From Paragyromitra xinjiangensis (Eukaryota > Ascomycota > Pezizomycetes > Pezizales > Discinaceae), in contig JBCAMK010000013.1 of assembly GCA_038503065.1 (NCBI GenBank), positions 744,001-808,000 of the forward strand: a DNA stretch of 64,000 bases, read 5' to 3'. Every line of letters begins with the position of its first letter. The stretch's first letter is position 1. The position numbers were made by a program, and so were the translations under genes. The notes beneath the pieces are model-generated. The model did no database searches. It was given only the letters and a program-made list of their open reading frames with translations, and was not told the origin of the DNA. This document shows positions 10,999 to 22,589 of this stretch, piece after piece.

Positions 10999-13164
10999 AG
11001 TGCCTGATATAGAATAATTTAATTACGCCTTTCTCGTGGACATGAATCATGGAGGAGTGTAGGCTTGGATCTGATTTTCTTTTTTGCCTTTTCTTTGTTT
11101 TGGGATGTCATGGCGATGTTCGGAATCCGGTGGTGTGCGATGGGGGTTATCTTTTTTCTGTTTTTACCGGATTGTTTTTATATCTCTTATCTGTTTTATT
11201 TCCCTCCGTCTTTCCAGTTGAGGCGGTTTTGCTCTCAGCTTGTAGCTTTAGGTTCTTGGACGTCCAAAAGCAAACCAAAAGTCAACTCTTGCGATTTTGT
11301 ATCAGAATTCTAGACTTAATTGTATGAGATCAGTGCTTTGCCTGAAACTACTTGCGTAGGGTGAAGTTGTAATGGTGCCACGTCCGCTGTGTGGCGGCTA
11401 GACATGAAATCGTGCTCTATATGAAGGAACACCACGGAGCTGTAAGATAGTGTACGGTTCGTAGCGCACGCGAACTTTGTATATTCAGTGCCAGCCGTAA
11501 GGATTTCTAACCCCACCAATTTTATTTAAATTCACCTATTCTCTCCAGGCATCACTCAATACACGGCGATATTTGTCGATAATGAATCACAAAACGTCAC
11601 TCGATGTTGCTTCTATGTCCTATATCCCCAGAAAACTGAATAGAGTCGTGCATACTCATTAGGGAAGACCTAAAACGGAGAAATTCAGAATCAAGGGGGA
11701 GTAAATCGACATGGTCGTGAAGACAAGTGTGAGCTCGTGATATCTAGACACAGAATCTCACCCGGTTCGCATGTCGACGCATCACGACTGGGGCACCATT
11801 CTCGACGAATTGGCTGCACAGGTGAGTAAACTTTAGGATATAGGTGAGCTATATATGTATTCATTCTCTAGTCATATGTTTCTTGAAGCCACATATATTT
11901 GGGCATACATGATCGCTGTTGGCCATCTTGCACCTAGATACTGATGCTCAGCGCTAGGACTCGTGTTCCACACGCCTGTTTGGCTGCGGTTATCAGCGGA
12001 TTATGGAGGACAATTAATTGTATATGGCGTTGAACCCGATACAATGGTAGGAGAATAATAATATAGTAAAAATCTGTGCGTACGTTATGCAAGGGAGCCT
12101 ACTCTATTTGTTTAAGCTTGCTGGCCAAAGCATTTACTTTTTTATATGGATGCTAGATGGAGTTATGTGGGGCAGGCCCACAAACGTTTGAGACCCTCAC
12201 GATTCACTTTTCTTAGCTGAGCCTCCAGAGACACTTTCTCACTGTATCCTAAAAAGCAAGTGCTGTTGGGGGGGGTTAGAGGAAAAAGCCAGGATAGGTG
12301 CTGCGTCGGGTGTGCGTTTGATACTCCATGTATGAGAAGAATATGCATGCATCTCGAACAGCCAGCTGGGTTTGCGTTGAGAAAATATGATTTGGACACA
12401 ATATCGGGTTCGGGACGTCAAATCCTAGCAATGGAGTTAGGGGTAAGAGGTTTTCCGGTCAGAACATACTGTGCATAGAGTGTACATCTAAAATAACTGA
12501 CCACGTTCCTAGTTTCATGTCTCCGTGGAAGACCCTGGAATCATACACCTCATGTTTGAGACTCTTTCCATGCACGAGTGATACTTCATGGAGTGATGAC
12601 GTGGAATGGGAATATCGCATCACAAGCCAGTAGCCAGACAAAGACCCTTAACCATGCATAGACGATATCTGCACCTCATACGAGCTAGTCAATTAATCCG
12701 GAAAGAATAGGATAAACTCAAGTAGATGCGTTGTGCTTCGGGGGTGCTCCGGGATTTTCCGAGGGATCGTACGGTATGGTCTATTGCGTCGTTTCGTTCT
12801 TTAGCGGGTGGTTTCGGCAATGTTTCGGTTATCAGCTCCACCGAGGTTTAGCATGATGATTCAGATGTTGGAGTTGTTCGGAGGCGGGAATTCACATGTA
12901 GTATCACATCCACATCGTATTCGGCTTTTTCCTAGTAGGAAATCCGAGCGAGAGTGTTTCATGGGGAATTAGTGAAACATATTATGCGAGTGATAATTTG
13001 TGATTTGGTATATTCTATCCCCCACGCCCTTAACGAGCAAGTGTAAAACGCATGTGTTCAGTGCAGCATGTTTATGCACTAGGAAGCTAATTATAAATTA
13101 CATGAAACGCAGTAAACCCGGATATCTCACGTAAAGAAAGCTCCCAATGATATGCACCACACAC
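10999..13164. other. Gene-free region between convergent calnexin and LCL3
   Basis: About 2.2 kb. The first 300 bases are T-rich calnexin 3' UTR, including short spurious open frames. The remainder is of mixed composition with frequent stops in all frames; no gene, RNA or mobile element is recognised. Confidence 0.5.
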
Positions 13165-14081
13165 CTATGCTTTCGTTGTTTTCTCTGCCTTCTCTTCCGC
13201 CTCCCGTAATGCTTTCTTGTATTCGTACGGACTGACAAACTGTGTTTTACTCCGTGTCCAAATGCCCTTTTTTTCCTTCTGTGCCCGCCATTCGGCCAGT
13301 CTGTAGACCTCCTCTAGTTTCCCAAACTCAGCGCCGAACCTCGCCTCGTAGCTGCATCGTGCAGTAATGTTAGGAAGAGGTACATGTAGTACTGGCGATA
13401 ATCCGTAGGACAGACTTACACGGTTGCCATCCCCGCTTCCAACATCTCCAATCCCACATCCTTCATCCTCAACCCCTTCCTAACCTTCACACTCGCAACA
13501 ACCCTCCCATACTGATCACGCCGGTAGATATGCGCCCTGACACGATTCCCCAACAGATAATCCCGTAACCACACCAATGCCTCCGTCGAGTACGGTTGCG
13601 CCTTCTTCCCAAAATGCGCAGCCTCCGGCGCATCAACTCCAGCAATCCGAATATGAAGCTACTCAAACCAACCGTCAATACCCTTCCTCACGAGCACAGA
13701 AGAGGAAAAAACTCAACCTACAGTCTTCTCCTTCAACTCCGCTCTCGTCTCAGGGACCTTCCTCCCCGGGAACCATCCCCACCCTAACAGTCTTCCCCCC
13801 GGCGTATGGAACAGTCTGAACCCGTCTCCGTCGCCCACGCTCGTGACTTTTCCAAACAAGCTCCTTCGTCGGAAAAAACTCGGATATATCGCTGTTACGT
13901 CTGGTATTCGTCTGACGTAATTCCGATAACCGTACACGACTGCGAGGGTGCTCGAGGTTAGCACCAGTGTTGGGAGGATGATGTCGCGTTTTTGAGACCA
14001 TACGTCCTCGAGGTATGCTCGTTGGCGCGCAAAGGGACGGTCATCGTCGGGGGAGGTGCTGGACCAAGGGGGCCATCGCAT
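13165..14081 (-). CDS. LCL3: Probable endonuclease LCL3, staphylococcal nuclease-like, membrane-anchored
   Basis: Fungal mitochondrial-membrane protein with a thermonuclease (SNase) fold. Exons 14081-13722, 13658-13420 and 13351-13165, introns of 63 and 68 nt; 261 residues. Seen: a basic N-terminus, one transmembrane helix (about 35-52, [19 protein letters not shown]), then SNase motifs [59 protein letters not shown], and the C-terminal [14 protein letters not shown] with SPYEYKK. The catalytic Asp/Arg/Glu neighbourhoods ([19 protein letters not shown]) are intact, so activity is plausible. Intron 2 contains a TACATGTA palindrome. In-phase splicing and end-to-end family match make this secure. 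Confidence 0.94.
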
Positions 14082-14860
14082 AGTGACCAGGTGTGTGGGA
14101 TGCGGGGTAGATCTGCGAGTGAGATTCGCGATTTGCGTGTAAATTAAACTTCAGCCTCAGAGGAAAAGTCGATGAGACACAGCGCAGGTACAGATTGTGG
14201 GGGAGTGAAACGCCAAGCTACAGGAACGGCTTCCTCCATGCAGATCACCAGAGAGAGATGGAGATGTCGTGTCACCAAGCAAGAGTGGGGGAGGGAAGAA
14301 GCTCCATACAATTGAACCTCAAGTCCACGAATCAAATGGCTTTGGATAAACACATCGGAACTCCATCCCTGGGCTTTCCTTTCTCCCCCCGCAACCCCGC
14401 ACCCGTGTCTTTCTCCGCATCTATCGGCTATTCCATTTCCGTTTTCTACCGTGATGCCATACAGCAATGCAATGCAATTCGTTCTTTCATAAGCATCATA
14501 CTCAATAACAACGAATACAAAAAAAAAACAAAAACACATTACAAGAAAATTCCCATGACCCAATGCCTAGCTGTTATGTAAAGTAAAAAGTAATCCTGAT
14601 CTCCCCATCAACCGATCCCATCGATCATCCCGTTCCATCCATAGGTCATAAAAACAGATCTCGATTTTCAACGTTCGGTTGAGAAGAAAAGCCGAGAGGA
14701 AAAATAAAATAAAATATTTGAAACGCCATAAAAGCCCACAAGAGTCCAAGTACATTAAACGAAACTCTGTCAACGCAGTGTAACGAAAGGAAATATAAAT
14801 AATAATCCAATCTCCTGCAAGTAAAAAACAGGCGAGAGATTGGATCGAAGAAATCCTTGC
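14082..14860. other. LCL3 upstream region and ADK2 3' flank
   Basis: About 780 bases between two minus-strand genes: the 3' UTR of ADK2 is at the right and the LCL3 promoter at the left. The 128-codon open frame on the + strand (14195-14581) and its antisense partner show no protein-like features. Confidence 0.5.
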
Positions 14861-15956
14861 TTAAGCAAACCTTCTTGCGATCTCTGCGTTTAATTGGGGC
14901 GTGATCTCATCGCTGGACTTGCCACGGACAGTCCATAGCACACCTGCTTTTGCGTAGTGCTCAAGCAGAGGCTCTGTGGCCTCGGCGTATGCCTTTAGAC
15001 GCTTGGAAAATGTCTCCTGCATGGATTTATTAGCCCTATGATACTCAGGGACGTGTAGTAAGAGAGCTTACCGGGTGGTCATCAGGGCGACGGGTCAGGG
15101 GCTCGCCGGTAATGTCATCAACACCTGGGTTGATGGGCTTATTCCAAGTAGTGTTGTAAATTCTACCAGAAGGCTCGTGCTGGGAGGAAGTTTTAGTAAG
15201 GGGTTTTCGATTACAACTAATAAGGACAAAAATCTTACCACAAGGCGACCGGCAACACGATCCAGGATAACATCATGCGGAACATCCAAATTTACCACCT
15301 GGTGCCGAGAAGATTAGAAATTTTCACAACGTGTGCAGAATATGATTGCCAACTCACCAAGTTCATCCGCACCTCCGAATCTAGGCTCGCTGCCTGGCTC
15401 TGAGTCCTTGGGAATCCGTCAAGCAAAAAGCTTGCTGAAGGGCAATCAGAAGCGGCCTTTGGCGCACTAGGTTTCCCGAGAATGCTCAAGGGTCCCGTAA
15501 GACAGATTCCGGAGGTCAAGTTACCACGAGACTCCACCCATCCACGTTTCGAGAGCTCTCCAACGATGAGCTTCACCATGAGGGAGTCGTGGACAAGGCC
15601 TCCGGAACGCATGATCGACTCGGCTTGTACTCCTGTAATAATATCTCAGTACGACGGTTCACAGTTATTTTCATGTGTTTATTGGTGTGATTTACCGAGT
15701 GGAGTTTTAGCACGGACCTGTATGAAAAACACTATCAGCATACGTCCGATGAAGAACAATTGTCATAAAAACAAAAATATAGGAATTATATATTTTAGTG
15801 ATGGGGGGATCTAACATTCTGTCTCAACAAATCACCCGAAGAAATTGGTGTGAGTTTGAAGTGATCGAGCAGTCTTCCGGACTGGGTCCCCTTCCCACAC
15901 CCAGGTGGTCCAACTAGAATAATCCTCGCTGCCTTTCTAAGCTTTTCAATGGCCAT
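14861..15956 (-). CDS. ADK2: Adenylate kinase, GTP:AMP phosphotransferase type (mitochondrial AK3-like)
   Basis: Nucleoside monophosphate kinase; the short family form with a long LID is typical of the mitochondrial-matrix GTP:AMP enzyme. Exons 15956-15816, 15717-15696, 15632-15358, 15298-15239, 15179-15072 and 15016-14861; 253 residues. Seen: P-loop GPPGCGKGT (16-24), [59 protein letters not shown], a LID with [14 protein letters not shown] and [14 protein letters not shown], and C-terminal helices. One exon is only 22 nt. The insert before FLLDGFP ([14 protein letters not shown]) is longer than in bacterial enzymes. No zinc Cys motif is present in the LID. The first intron uses a weak donor (GTTAGA). 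Confidence 0.94.
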
Positions 15957-18134
15957 ATCTTACGATATTTATATTTTCTCCTTCAAAAACTAATGAATGG
16001 GGTTTGGGTTGAGCTGACGAAAGAACGACGCCACCGATTGAGTTTGTACTCTTACAAGGGGAAAACGATATAAAAAAGTAGGGATAGTCTCGGTGGACTT
16101 GGTCGAGCAAGGGAATGAGTCAGTCGAGTCAAGAGGGAGTGAATAGTTGTATGGTATAGAACGTTGGTAACGGTGAATGGGAGATATAGCGTTCAACGGG
16201 ACGGGACGGGGGGGGATTTAAGTAACCGGTAGTGTAGGGTAGGGCAGAGATCCTCCAGGGGGGTATCGTGAGTCCTTGGAGGCAAATGGATGATGGGGGG
16301 GGGTGGACGAGGCCACGTCCGGCGATCTCGAACGGGGGCGGAGAAGTTCCAAGCGGGCGAGCGAACGGGTTAGATCAACGCATTCGACTTTTTGCTGGGG
16401 AATGAGGCCACTGCGGGGTGGTCTGTGCGCCTCGGCTATTGAGAAAAATTTGTTGAGTGCAGCAGAGGTTGCAGATGCGGGCGACGCGGTGTGTTCAACC
16501 CGGGTCCTCGTGCAACCAGATGGAAGTGCCGCGCCCCCTGGTAGCCCTACAGCTCAACTGTCTCAACAGGAGAAGAAATTTCTCACTTCCTATTCTAGAA
16601 GACGATGTTGACAGATTGGGGGGATTGAAAAGGAGAGAGAGGAAGAGGCGGACGGAAGAGCGCCTGGGGGGGAGCGAGGCAGGGACAGCGAAGTGCTCTG
16701 CAGTAGCTAATGACGATAGCAAGCTAACGATGATTCCTTGCTAGCTCTCGCTACGAGTTTCAATCGCGTGATGTGTTGAGCTTGTAGTGCGACTCGAGGG
16801 GATTCCGAGCTGTGGTGGAATTGAGCTCTCGATGGTCTGTCTCGTCGGACTTACAGGTCTACTACTACTGCTTCGAACTGTATCAGTCGGCGCCCGAGGG
16901 CAGAATAACTCGGTCCCATGCAAGGGCAGCGCGGATAAGCATTTGCCCTGCGTTTACGCGAACGAAGCTCCGAACACGGGGACGGATCTTCAGATAAACT
17001 TTCTGCTCGTGGCGAGCTAGGGGTTAGTGGGTTACCTTTGAGACATGGCGAGATACTGGAGATAATCTAATTTTTCAAGGTATAGGCGATGCCGAAGCTC
17101 TGCACACCACTGGATCTTCGCTTCTGATCCGCAAATGCAAAATATCGGGCTTCAAAGGGCTAAGCCGAAGAACTAACAACACCGACGACTATCGTATCGG
17201 ACTTCCATAGCTATAGCTTATCTATATCCAACGTAGTCCGTTTCATCTTCTCCGACAAAACAAACTTCTGACGGAACTGATAAAGGTTCTATCGCTGTCG
17301 GGTTTCTGGAATATTCAGCCGGCCTATGAGTTGATGTATCTACCACAGCATCGGAGAAAACGTGATCTCCGAAAATCTAAATATCCATCACCTCATATGC
17401 AGGGCATATGCACCTGCTCCCGAGATCTGGAACATGTCAAGATGTCAAAACGTCAGGCAGCAAATAGCAGGTGGCCTGGTGGCGTCGTCGAAAATCAGTG
17501 GGGGCAGAAAGGTGGGCCTAAATAGGCCCAGGCTTCAGCTCAGTCCCAGCCCCATGGGATGTGATGGTCGAAATAAATGCACTTTGGCGCGCAGTCACAT
17601 GGTGTAAGCAACCGGTGAAGAGCGTATATAATCACGCTCGCAACCTGGTATTATGTCGAGATGGACGAGGAGCGGATTTATACCTGTAGTAGGACGTTGC
17701 GGGCAAAGCACAAAAATAATAGGAAGTAATTCGAGTTTATCTTCATGTTAATATATTTCAACGTTATTCTGTCTTGTTCAAAGATGATGACATCACACCA
17801 ACACCGACAAGCAAACACTGACCCGAAAGCCCCAATGATTTAGCCAGTCATCTAAAATTTGTTCTAATATCTCAGGTTGAAATTACCAATCGCCGAGTTT
17901 TCACAACCAACAGATAAATAGTATTGGTTAATTTCACTAAAGAAAGTCGGAGACGGGGCTTTTGTGGTTTTAGGAAGAGGAGCTTTCGTCCCTCGAGAAG
18001 CCATAGATTCCTTACGAGTGAGAAGCCATGATGTACTATAGGCTATATCGGGATGCTATAGGATTTTCATTGGGTAACAGAACTTGTATTGATTTATTCA
18101 ATTAGTTCTTCAAAGCCATTAATGGTCATCTTGT
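15957..18134. other. Gene-free region, ADK2 / BCP1
   Basis: About 2.2 kb between the ADK2 start and the BCP1 stop. The proximal 500 bases are G-rich on the + strand (runs of G at 16209-16216 and 16297-16304), i.e. C-rich in the direction of ADK2 transcription, consistent with its promoter. No gene, RNA or transposon is recognised. Confidence 0.5.
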
Positions 18135-19189
18135 CTACACCTGGAACATCTTCTCCAGATCCTCTACCACCCCAGCCAGCTCATCTTTCCCCACCAATAT
18201 TATATGTCCCTGCGGCATGATTCCAAAGTCCTGGAAGGCTCTTTTCGAATCCGCAGCGCGTTCATCCTGCTCTTTCACATACTTGAAACTCGCCCAGACC
18301 TCTGCCTTCTTCTGCACGATTTCGTCTTCGGGGTGGAAATAGAATATCTCTTTGGTTGATTTCTTGGTCTTCTTCCCCTTCTTTGTAGGACGTGCATCGA
18401 GGTCATCGAGCTTGGAGGGAATCTCTGTGTAGGTTTTTGAAAGGATCAAGAAGGATGTGAATTTGTAGGGTTCGTTCTATAGCAAACTATGTTAGTGGAG
18501 ATGCTAGGGGGCAGAGGGAGGGAACAAACTTCTTCGACAGCCCAGGTTATCTCCTCGAGTAGCATCTTGTACATGGGCGGTACAATCTCAGTTGGTACGT
18601 TGATTAGTCGCTCTGTTAGTATTAACCCTGTGTGGCCCTCTGCGGTTGGAGAGAGGAGTTTTTGGAGCTTTTCGTGTAGTGTGGGGGTGGATTTGGAACG
18701 TGAGAGGATGTAGTTTGCGAGTTCTTTGATTACGGGTTTATCCTGAGCTATTGTTAACGCTTAATTGTCTAAGATTTCGCCTTGATCATTCTGGGAGAGG
18801 GTGAGGAGTGCAAACTTACTGCATGTTCCTGCATATTTAATACAGTTAGAAATGCATAAGGGTCACTCTCGTTCCCGTCCACTTTCACGGTTGTGCCTAG
18901 CAGTGGCTGGGAGAGGATGAGCTCGGTGAGTGCGGAGATGTCAAAGAGCGTGGAGTCAGCATCGAAGAGCTGGCGCAGAAGAGTCTTGAGGCCGTGGAAG
19001 TCGTGTGCAGGCTGAGGGTCAAACATCTCGAAGTCGACATTAACTATGTCCATATCCTGATATTGTATTAGGAACTGGAGCTGCCCTCTGAAATTGGTAG
19101 GTAATGGGACTGACCTCGGAGTCGGAGTCGGAATCGGCACCCTTCATTTCGACATCTTCGCCGTCTTTGAGCTCCTTACGCTTTACCAT
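18135..19189 (-). CDS. BCP1: BCP1/BCCIP-family protein
   Basis: Bcp1 is a nuclear chaperone for ribosomal protein uL14/Rpl23 and supports nuclear export. Exons 19189-19115, 19056-18820, 18742-18530 and 18476-18135 give 288 residues, the normal fungal length. Seen: acidic N-terminus with [27 protein letters not shown] (the family hallmark), [34 protein letters not shown], the central [36 protein letters not shown], and a C-terminal [15 protein letters not shown] and [18 protein letters not shown]. Two introns use divergent donors (GTCAGT and GTTTGT), but reading phase and similarity leave little doubt. It is divergent from the bL21m gene across 210 bp, so two ribosome-related genes share a promoter region. 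Confidence 0.94.
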
Positions 19190-19399
19190 CGTGATATTGG
19201 TGGATGGTGGTGATATTGTTCAATTGTGATTTTATGTTTGGTGGGATCAATTGGTTTTGAAAAAGTTTCCCACAGCGCCCGACAGGGTAACAATTCTAGC
19301 CGGGTAACAATCTTCAACTTTCACTTCATATGCATGCATATCCCGGCATATAGGAACCATCTCTGAATTTCAACTCCTCCCCCGCAATCCACATTCACA
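19190..19399. promoter_or_regulatory. Bidirectional promoter, BCP1 / mitochondrial bL21m
   Basis: Only 210 bp separate the divergent start codons. Two direct copies of GGGTAACAAT lie at 19285-19294 and 19302-19311; the second is preceded by C, giving CGGGTAA, the consensus core of the general regulatory factor Reb1 in yeasts. A CCAAT box on the minus strand lies near 19250. Assignment to a Reb1-like factor is inference. Confidence 0.5.
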
Positions 19400-20044
19400 A
19401 TGCTATTACGGACACTCCAGCGTTCTCTTTCCCGGCCCTTGGTCTTCGCTCCATCGTCATTTATCGCTGCTCAATCACCACACTTCCTCCCCTGCGTTAC
19501 CCGCGGCATAGCAACCTCCGCGCTCCTCCGATCCCCCACCCTCTCGTCAATCGTTTCTGAGACACCTCCCACTATCCCCCAAACCGACTCGCTACAAATA
19601 CAGCCCGATGCTGTATCTACTCCTACTCACGAATCGCTCGCTCTCCTGGCTGCGCTGAAGGCCCAGCCGTCGCAATACATCACCATCCATATTCACAAGT
19701 TTCCATTTCTAGTGACGGTGGGGGATCTTGTCAGGTTGCCGTTCCGGCTTAAGGAGGTGAATGTTGGAGATAAGCTGAGGATCACGCATGCGTCGGTGCT
19801 GGGAAGTAGGGATTACACATTGAAGGGAAATCCGTATATCGATGAGAGTCTGTTTGAGTGCCGTGCGACAGTGGTTGAAGAGACGAGTGAACCGTTAAGG
19901 AAGAAGGAGAAGACGAAGAGGAGACAAAGGAGGATTAAGACCGTGAGGAGTAAGCACCGGTATACGGTGTTGAGGATCAGTGAGCTGGTTATACATGATG
20001 TACCGAATGTGACTGCAGTGACGGGAGGAGAGGAGGCGGTATGA
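19400..20044 (+). CDS. MRPL49: Mitochondrial large-subunit ribosomal protein bL21m
   Basis: Component of the mitochondrial 54S ribosomal subunit. Intronless, 214 residues. Seen: an Arg/Ser-rich, acid-poor N-terminal presequence (LLRTLQRSLSRPLVFAPSS), a linker, then the L21 beta-barrel: YITIHIHKFPFLVTVGDLVRL, NVGDKLRITHASVLGSRDYTLKG, YIDESLFECRATVVEE, and the basic segment KKEKTKRRQRRIKTVRSKHRYT with VLRISELVI. The family's KTKRR and KHRYT motifs are intact. The chosen start gives a mitochondrial targeting sequence. It is divergent from BCP1 and followed in tandem by SOF1. Confidence 0.92.
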   Translation: MLLRTLQRSLSRPLVFAPSSFIAAQSPHFLPCVTRGIATSALLRSPTLSSIVSETPPTIPQTDSLQIQPDAVSTPTHESLALLAALKAQPSQYITIHIHKFPFLVTVGDLVRLPFRLKEVNVGDKLRITHASVLGSRDYTLKGNPYIDESLFECRATVVEETSEPLRKKEKTKRRQRRIKTVRSKHRYTVLRISELVIHDVPNVTAVTGGEEAV

Positions 20045-20523
20045 GCTCGGAGGGATGGGTTGTACAGGTGGATTCATTATCCCAAGAGGTTGGCAAAGTC
20101 ACTGGAGAAATTACGATGTGGCGAAAGCATGGTCTTTGGGGTTTTTCCGTGATTGAGGGGAAATCTGTGAGATATCATGAAATTTGGGGAGGGTTTGAGG
20201 GCATAGAAAGGAAGACGAGGCTCCTATTACTGGATAGCTCATGTAAAATTGTAAATATATATCCTGGGCCGAACAGAAAGCCGAACGTATTGGAAATCAT
20301 CAAATGGACGAGTGAGGTTGGATGTCCGATAAACTAAACCTAACCCTGCTCCGGCGTTGCACGAACTTTTCTTCAACCTCATCCCCGGATTTCTCACTCA
20401 GAAACAATCCACCCCCACCCCCATATCGTCCACCAAGGACACCGGAAAGAGTCTCAGTAGCTGATATAATACCTAGAACTGTTCCTGGAATAAATATAAA
20501 CCCCAAGGGGAGATAGTCCAGTC
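20045..20523. other. bL21m 3' flank and SOF1 promoter
   Basis: About 480 bases between two co-oriented genes. A 98-codon open frame on the + strand (20041-20337) overlaps the bL21m stop and is not convincing. No other structure is seen. Confidence 0.5.
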
Positions 20524-21966
20524 ATGGTACACCCCCCCACCACCCCCCGCCATCTGCGCTTTCTAACTTTCTCCTAGAAAGTCAAAACCCTCTCTCGTTC
20601 GGCCGATACTTACAACCCCATCGGTACCTCCGCTATCCCACAACCGCGAAACCTCAATCCTGAGCTCCACCCCTTTGAAAAAGCTCGTGAATACACTCGT
20701 GCTCTCAATGCCACTAAACTCGAGCGCATGTTCGCCGCACCCTTCATCGCACAGCTTGGCGATGGTCACGTTGACGGCGTTTACTCTCTTGCCAAGGACC
20801 CACGCTCCCTAAACGTCATTGCCTCTGGGTCTGGCGATGGAGAAGTGAAGATCTGGGATCTTGCGGAGAGGAAGGAACTATTGACCGTGAAGGCGCATGA
20901 AGGGATTGTTAAAGGAATGTGTTTCACGAATATGGCTGGCGAGGATCAGAGACTGCTGTCTTGTGCGAGTGATCGCACGGTCAAGATGTGGGATCCATAT
21001 GCAAGCCAAAATGGGAATGTGCCTGTGGCAACGTATCTCGGAGGTGGAGCATTTAACGGAGTAACGCACCACCGCTCTGATCACACCTTTGCTACCGCCT
21101 CTTCGGTGATTGAGATCTGGGACTCTTCACGGTCTAAACCTGTGACCACTCTTAACTGGGGCGTGGACACAATCAACACTGTTAAATTCAACCAGTCAGA
21201 GACCTCAATTCTGGCAAGTGCGGGGACTGATAGAACCCTTATATTCTACGACCTACGAACATCATCGCCGGTTGCGAAACTGGTCACTGGACTACGAACA
21301 AATGCAATCTGTTGGAATCCGATGGAGCCGTTTAATCTAGCAGCGGGCAATGAGGATCATAATACCTATGTGTTTGATATGAGGAAGCTGAACCGCGCCT
21401 TGAATGTGCTCAAGGATCACGTGGCAGCGGTTATGGACGTTGATTATTCACCCACTGGCGAGGAGCTGGTGACGGGGAGTTACGACCGGACTATTCGGAT
21501 CTATAAGGCGCGTGAAGGTCACTCAAGGTACTTCACTTCCTTGCAGCTCTCAAAGCAGCATGCAGCTAATATAATCTACAGAGATATCTACCATACCAAA
21601 CGCATGCAGCGTGTTTTCTCCGTCGCCTTCACCACCGACACGCGCTACATTCTCTCCGGCAGCGACGATGGTAATGTACGTCTTTGGCGCGCACAAGCTG
21701 CTGCCCGCTCTCATGTACGCTCCGCCCGCGAACGTGTCAAACTGGAGTATGACGCAGCACTTAAGGAACGCTACAAACATATGCCTGAGATTCGCAGGAT
21801 TGCGAGACACAGGCATATCCCGAAGACGATCAAGAAGGCTGGTGAGATCAAGAAGATTGAGGAAGCAAGTATTAAGAGGAGAGAGGAGAATGAGAGGAGG
21901 CATTCAAAGAAGGGAAAGACGAGAAGAATACCTATGAGGGAAGCTATGGTTGTTGCGAAGGAATAA
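20524..21966 (+). CDS. SOF1: SOF1/DCAF13, WD40 protein of the U3 snoRNP processome
   Basis: Needed for 18S rRNA maturation in the nucleolus. The N-terminus requires MKVKTLSRSADTYNP, and AAAGTCAAAACC at 20578 lacks its ATG; the ATG sits alone at 20524-20526 and is followed by a GT...AG intron (20527-20577). Exons: 20524-20526, 20578-21527 and 21582-21966, 445 residues. Seen: ELHPFEKAREYTRALNATKL, WD repeats (VIASGSGDGEVKIWDL, LLSCASDRTVKMWDP, TFATASSVIEIWDS, ILASAGTDRTLIFYDL, LVTGSYDRTIRIYKA, ILSGSDDGNVRLWRA), and the hallmark basic C-terminus ARERVKLEYDAALKERY with IRRIARHRHIPK. The 54-nt last intron is a multiple of three without stops, so retention would insert 18 residues before DIYHTKRMQRV. 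Confidence 0.95.
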
Positions 21967-22589
21967 GGAATAAAGATAACAGTACTCTCTAGGGGAGCTG
22001 TAGATAATTTTGACGAATTAGTATGTACAGATGCCGGGATAATAGGAGTTTGAGATAGGCTGGGAAAACAAAAGTTGCTGGGGAATTTATATGGTTGGAA
22101 AAATCCTTTGCCTGGCTTAGAACTAGGACAAGATAGATTCTGGCGAGTGCCTAACAGCATCTTATAGTCTAGCAATGCTACAGTAGATCGCAATTTCATC
22201 GCAATTTCATCTTTTGTTTCTTAGAGAATCCGGCAAGGGCAGGAGATGATTCTGTTACGGTGATTAATAGTGGACCAACCTGTCATTGGCTCCCGCTTAC
22301 TGTAGCAACGCCACTCCCGCAGAGCCTCACGATAACCCTCTCGTGCCTGCATCATCTCACGATAACCCTTTCGTACCTACATCTATCTATGCCAGCAACA
22401 TCTCACCATAACCCTCTCGTACCTACATGCATCTATCCAGCAATATCTCACGATAACCCTCTCGTATCCACATGTATCTATACCAGCTGAAATACTTGGA
22501 GAAAGTTCCACCCCCAGGTTATTCCTACGGAAGAATCTCCTTTCCTAGCCCCCAATCTCTTCTGCTCCTCTCTGTCTCTGCCGCTCACC
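21967..22589. other. Region between SOF1 and the deaminase gene, with minisatellite
   Basis: About 620 bases. The first half is SOF1 3' flank. The second half carries a four-unit minisatellite (22326-22487) and a short C/T-rich leader before the start at 22590. Confidence 0.6.
22326..22487 (+). repeat. Minisatellite, about 4 units of 42-46 bp
   Basis: Repeated unit with the core TCTCACGATAACCCTCTCGT followed by ACCTACATNCATCTATNCCAGCAA. Starts: 22326 (partial), about 22354, 22401 and 22446, with a few substitutions per copy. The array ends about 100 bp before the start codon of the deaminase-family gene. Confidence 0.85.

Noticed and set aside
20041..20337. 98-codon frame overlapping the bL21m stop
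   Set aside because: Overlap with a secure gene and no homologous feature; likely chance in the 3' flank.
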